A stretch of DNA of 64,000 nt from Patiria miniata (Eukaryota > Echinodermata > Asteroidea > Valvatida > Asterinidae): NCBI RefSeq assembly GCF_015706575.1, contig NW_024037052.1, forward strand, positions 62,001 through 126,000, read 5' to 3'. Both the position numbers and the translations under genes were made by a program. Below the pieces are notes generated by a model. That model was not told the origin of the DNA. It made no database searches and worked only from the letters and a program-made list of their open reading frames with translations. This document shows, one piece after another, positions 60,121 to 64,000 of the stretch. The number at the start of each line of letters is the position of its first letter. The stretch's first letter is position 1.

Positions 60121-61116
60121 TTTTACAATTATTTGACAATTTCATAAAGTTTGTCCACTTATCATCTGTTAATACAGTGATGCTTTTAAGTATAAATTTT
60201 CATTGTAGTTGTCAGGTAAAATATCTGTATTGCAGCAGTTTGTCGTCGTAAAGCGCATTGAAATGCTTTTTTGAAATGCGCTTTAAAAGTGTAATTAATT
60301 ATTTATTTTTATTATTTGTTTCCATTGAAACATATTGCGCTTTAACCAAAAGTAAAATTTAAAATTAAAGTTTAACCAATTATTCATTTTCATATTTGAC
60401 ATCGTTCACGCCATCTTGCTCAATTTAACAGCAATTCATTTCATTTTTAATTCAAACCACATAAATTCAAAACAGATCTTCATAGAAAAATAAAATTGGA
60501 AAGTATGACATTGAAACATAAACACTTTCAAACATGACACGATTAATTCAATAAATATAAGTAAACATTATAAGTCATTCAATAAAATAAATAAAGTATA
60601 AAACAAAGTCTATTCTAATTTCTACATGTACATTTGTATATGTATTTAACAAAAAAAACCACATAAACACCATTGCATACACTGCAAGAAAAACGAAGGT
60701 TCCATATTGAACAAAAAAGGTTTATCAAAAAAGTAAGTTACACGGATTCGTTAAAAAACCCACAAAACTCAAAGCCAGCATGTGAACTAAAAAAAAGATC
60801 AACTTATTAAATACCCTACAATTATGAAATGTCAATCATCAAAAAGGAGTATTGGAGCTCTGGGAAGATTATCCTTCAAGGCCTTACAGGTACATTAGCT
60901 GTCTGTATGTTCGACTATGATGTTCCATGGGGGAAAAAAGTTAATCAAAAAAGTATAAAAAGTTAAACAGATTCGTAAAAAAAAAAAAAATTAAACAAAC
61001 TAACAATTACATGAAATGAAAGGTCTACATGTATTTCAAATTAATAACTTCCTCACTGAACAACATTTTTGTGACATATTGAAATCCTTCATTGAGTGTG
61101 ATTTAATTTGGTTTAT
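60121..61116. other. AT-rich interior of the composite transposon, no gene
   Basis: A-rich sequence with no exon-like frame. The A-run near 60979-60990 and repeated TCAAAAAAGTA-type strings (about 60726, 60944) are low complexity. Confidence 0.5.
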
Positions 61117-61124
61117 ATTATTTG

Positions 61125-62927
61125 CAGGGTTGTAGTTGAGACCGCATAGTCCGAGACCGAGACCGAGACCAGCCCCTTCAAGGCGGAGACCAATATGGTC
61201 CGAGACCGAGACCGAGACCAAGACCGCTGATAATAAATAACAATAGTCGAAATAAAAAAACAAGACACGTTATTATAGTTGAAACTTGTAACCTTTCTAT
61301 TCACAAAGATTACAGACCAAAATTTTGACCAGTGGCAGTGTTGACAAATTGATACACGACACGTTACTTGAGCAAAAAGTAGTTATACTTAAGAAATATA
61401 ATGGGCTGCACCCAATCTTGACAAAAGTAAAAGTTAAAGGTAGATGTTTCATCTGTTATAGGAACTCGGATCCTAAACTCCACAGTCACCCCTTGGTTTC
61501 AGCTATGACTTCTAACGGATATTTAAAGATGCAATTTTAATTTTACATTGTGCCTCTTTTTTTCCTTAAATAAATATAGGACTTAACTTCTAACAAGACT
61601 TGTGTACATGTACTTGATTTTAAAAAATGGGAGCTAGAAAATGTTGAATCAATTTTTAAATTTCTGTCATAGAATGTGGACTTGTACATGTAGACCCACA
61701 AGTTGTGAGGTGGTAGCCAGTATGTGCCAGATATGGATTTTTAATTTTTTTCTGAACGGGATTTTAATTTTTGAGGAATAATGGGGTACTTCAAACTGAG
61801 CAGCCAGAAAATGGGGTCTCATCATACACTCTCATGGCAACAGTGAGTGGTAACTGGTAAGAGTGTGTGAGTTCAATGCTGGAAAATCAGGTTGAAATAT
61901 TTACTTTTTCTTCAAAATACTGTCCCAAATTAAAGAGATCATTGTGTGGGGTCGAAAATATATAACTAATTTGAAGCACCTCATTTATTATCAGAATACA
62001 AAATGCAAGTGATTACGCCCACAGGGGTGGGCTAAACTACACAATCCCCAAAAATGGTTGACCCTTATTGTATAAATTGTTAGAAGTTTATACTTTGCTT
62101 TATGTGCCCGACTCAACAGATAAATGCCGAACTTGTTCCAAATCGTTCAGTGACTGGAACTGCTGCAGCTTTACATGTACTTTGGAGACTTTCCAACGTG
62201 CTGTCAAGTCCAAACCGACCGCGATATATAACAAGCTTGATCTACGGGCTAGCAAATGTTTTAACTATTAATTGTACTGAACGAAGTAAACAAAAAGTAA
62301 TCGATCAAGCTGTAAAAGCTACATATTGCCGGTCTCAACCCGAGACGAGCCAAAATATCGAGACCAAAGGGGACCTAGCCTCATAAATGTGGCCTATTTA
62401 CTGGACTGCCTCCGTAAACATAGGCCACACATCCACATGTACAAAAATCTTGATTTTCACATTTAGGCTTAGTTTGTAGGTTTTTTTTGCTTTAGAAGCA
62501 TACTCACCCTCTTTACAGGCTAATCAGAAAGTGCTGCCTTTTTCAGATGTCTAATTTTTGTGAAATTTCATTTTGAAATTTTGATACACAAACGTGTAAA
62601 AATGAATCTGGAAATTTCACGAAAAATATACATCTGAAAAAGGCAGCACTTTCTGATTAGCCTATAAAGAGGGTGAGTATACTTCTAAAGCAAAAAAACC
62701 CTACAAACTAAGCCTAAATGTGAAAATCAAAATTTGGCTCCGTCGACACGATTTTTGTACATGTGGATGTGTGGCCTATGTTTACGGAGGCAGTCCAGTA
62801 AATAGGCCACATTTATGGGGCTAAAGGGGACCAAGACCGAGACCAAGACCGAGACCACAGCTTCCGAGACCGAGACCAAGACCAGCAAAAAGTGGTCTCG
62901 AGACCGGTCTCGAGACCTACAACACTG
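61125..62927. mobile_element. 1.8-kb nested hAT-type element with perfect 8-bp TSD
   Basis: The ends CAGGGTTGTAGTTGAGACCG and CGGTCTCGAGACCTACAACACTG-type sequence (complement CAGTGTTGTAGGTCTCGAGA) are inverted and begin with the CAG usual for hAT. The target duplication ATTATTTG is perfect at 61117-61124 and 62928-62935. Sub-terminal GAGACCGAGACC repeats lie at both ends (about 61140-61235 and 62829-62885). The longest internal frame (61325-61540, 71 codons) shows no transposase motif, so it is non-autonomous or decayed. A fold-back element is inserted at 62376. Confidence 0.85.
62376..62823. mobile_element. 448-bp long-TIR fold-back element with 9-bp TSD (MULE-like)
   Basis: Arms of about 180-195 bp (62376-62552 and 62629-62823) are inverted copies starting TAGCCYCATAAATGTGGCC. 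The 9-bp repeat AAGGGGACC flanks it at 62367-62375 and 62824-62832. Long arms plus a 9-bp duplication are the pattern of MULE-type fold-back elements. It sits inside the 61125 hAT element, so it is the youngest of three nested insertions. Related end at 25117-25177. Confidence 0.8.
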
Positions 62928-63159
62928 ATTATTTGGCACACACCCACAAAAAGCAGATGAAAAAGGAAAACATTGCACATATCCATTTCTTCATGTGAAT
63001 GAGTAATAAGAGTGCAAAATCAATGTAGTATAATCAAACAACAAAACTAAAAGCCCCATTCTGACCAATATAATTACCGAATATCTTCACTATATAAGCA
63101 CTATTAAGATGACCTACATGTATAAATATAATCTCTGAAACTAATGATTAAGTCATTGT

Positions 63160-63310
63160 TGGGTCTGAGTTGGTCGTGCTTGGGTCCGAGTTGGTAGTGG
63201 GTCCGAGTTGGTCTTGGGTCCGAGTTGGTAGTGGGTCCGAGTTGGTAGTGGGTCCGAGTTGGCGTGGGTCCGACTTGGCATGGGTCCGACTTGGTTTGGG
63301 TCCGAGTTGA
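63160..63310. repeat. Minisatellite of TGGGTCCGAGTTGG units (reverse of 59953-60120)
   Basis: About ten units with variable linkers. The inner side is AT-rich; the outer side passes into AAGTGGTAATTCGGCG-type repeats at 63320-63365. Confidence 0.9.
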
Positions 63311-63452
63311 CCTGATGCCATTTGGCTAAGTGGTTATTCGGCGAAGTGGTAATTCAGCAAAGTGACCAACACCCGTGACAAGCTCAACACACTAATCCAG
63401 ATCAGCTATTCACTATGATCCATGCAGTGCAGAACATTAGCTGAGAGCCTTA

Positions 63453-63656
<204 letters not shown>

Positions 63657-64000
63657 CTAAACAACAAAGAAAGGGACAAGTATTGTTGTGCTACATGTGA
63701 CTATGATTTGCAAGTTTATGAGTTGTTCCATTGGAGTAGTGGTAATTTGTACATGTACACACACTGACATAATAATAACCAGAGAAATTTGAAAAAAAAA
63801 ACAGTATTGTGATTGAAAACATTGGACTATTATTCAAAGTGTTTATTTGAAATCTTATATTTCCCTTTACTTCCTTAATCCAATAACACTTTTACAAAAA
63901 GTAACAAATGATGTCACTGTAAAACCTGGTCTTGAAATTGGTTTAAAAAAAACCCATTTTCTAACATCTAAGGGGAAAAGATACTATAAAGACCAGGGAC
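63657..64000. other. CCDC77 intron up to window end
   Basis: Intronic sequence upstream (minus strand) of the exon at 63493-63656. No further exon is recognised before the window ends. Confidence 0.6.

Larger units (their letters stand above)
59138..63374. mobile_element. 4.2-kb composite DNA transposon (hAT-like by TSD) in CCDC77 intron
   Basis: The 8-bp direct repeat GTGACAAG flanks it at 59130-59137 and 63375-63382. The ends are weakly inverted (left CAGTCGCTTTGCCAA, right end complement GGTCACTTTGCTGAA) and continue into inverted arrays of CCACTTCGCCGAATTACC-type units (about 59175-59275 left, 63320-63365 right). Inside are inverted minisatellites and a younger nested hAT element. No transposase frame is visible. 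The 8-bp duplication fits hAT; weak terminal similarity keeps this tentative. Confidence 0.5.

Noticed and set aside
61325-61540. 71-codon frame inside the 1.8-kb hAT element as transposase
   Set aside because: A hAT transposase is several hundred residues long with a zinc-finger and a C-terminal dimerisation domain; none is visible here.

Overview
This is nuclear DNA from an animal, most likely a marine invertebrate deuterostome of echinoderm type. It has small spliced exons, tRNA-derived SINEs, many short inverted-repeat transposons, very common ACATGTACATGT strings, and an ortholog of the coiled-coil protein CCDC77 about as diverged from the vertebrate protein as expected. No bacterial gene, CRISPR array, rRNA or LTR element was seen. 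The species call is inference.

Layout. 1-8456: gene-poor, made of short DNA transposons, fold-back elements and SINEs. 8457-16716: tandem array of about 10.8 units of ~762 bp, each with splice-site-like signals and a G-quadruplex-type G tract. 16717-31549: unique segment with the 3' end of an unidentified plus-strand gene (terminal exon 17403-17585, then probable long 3' UTR) facing the 3' end of CCDC77 on the minus strand. 31552-37116: inverted copy of 25920-31499, forming a 5.6-kb-arm palindrome. 37117-37616: exactly 500 N. 37617-40987: the same tandem array (4.4 units). 40988-55816: near-identical direct copy of 16717-31549 (offset about 24,270 bp). 55817-64000: sequence present once, carrying the upstream CCDC77 exons, with an intron filled by nested DNA transposons.

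Main interpretation. The sequences either side of the gap describe the same locus twice. The left contig runs through array and unique segment, then folds back on itself inside a SINE; the right contig starts inside the array and repeats everything. Joining 31549 to 55817 gives one ordered CCDC77 gene. I read the 24-kb duplication and the palindrome as probable assembly artefacts, although the inverted arm has some private variants, so a real rearrangement or a second haplotype is not excluded.

Genes. CCDC77 (minus) is read from 63656 down to 48478, with its N-terminal exons beyond the window. The plus-strand gene is known only from its last exon and possible exons in the array. A further isolated plus-strand exon candidate lies in a CCDC77 intron (58931-59063).
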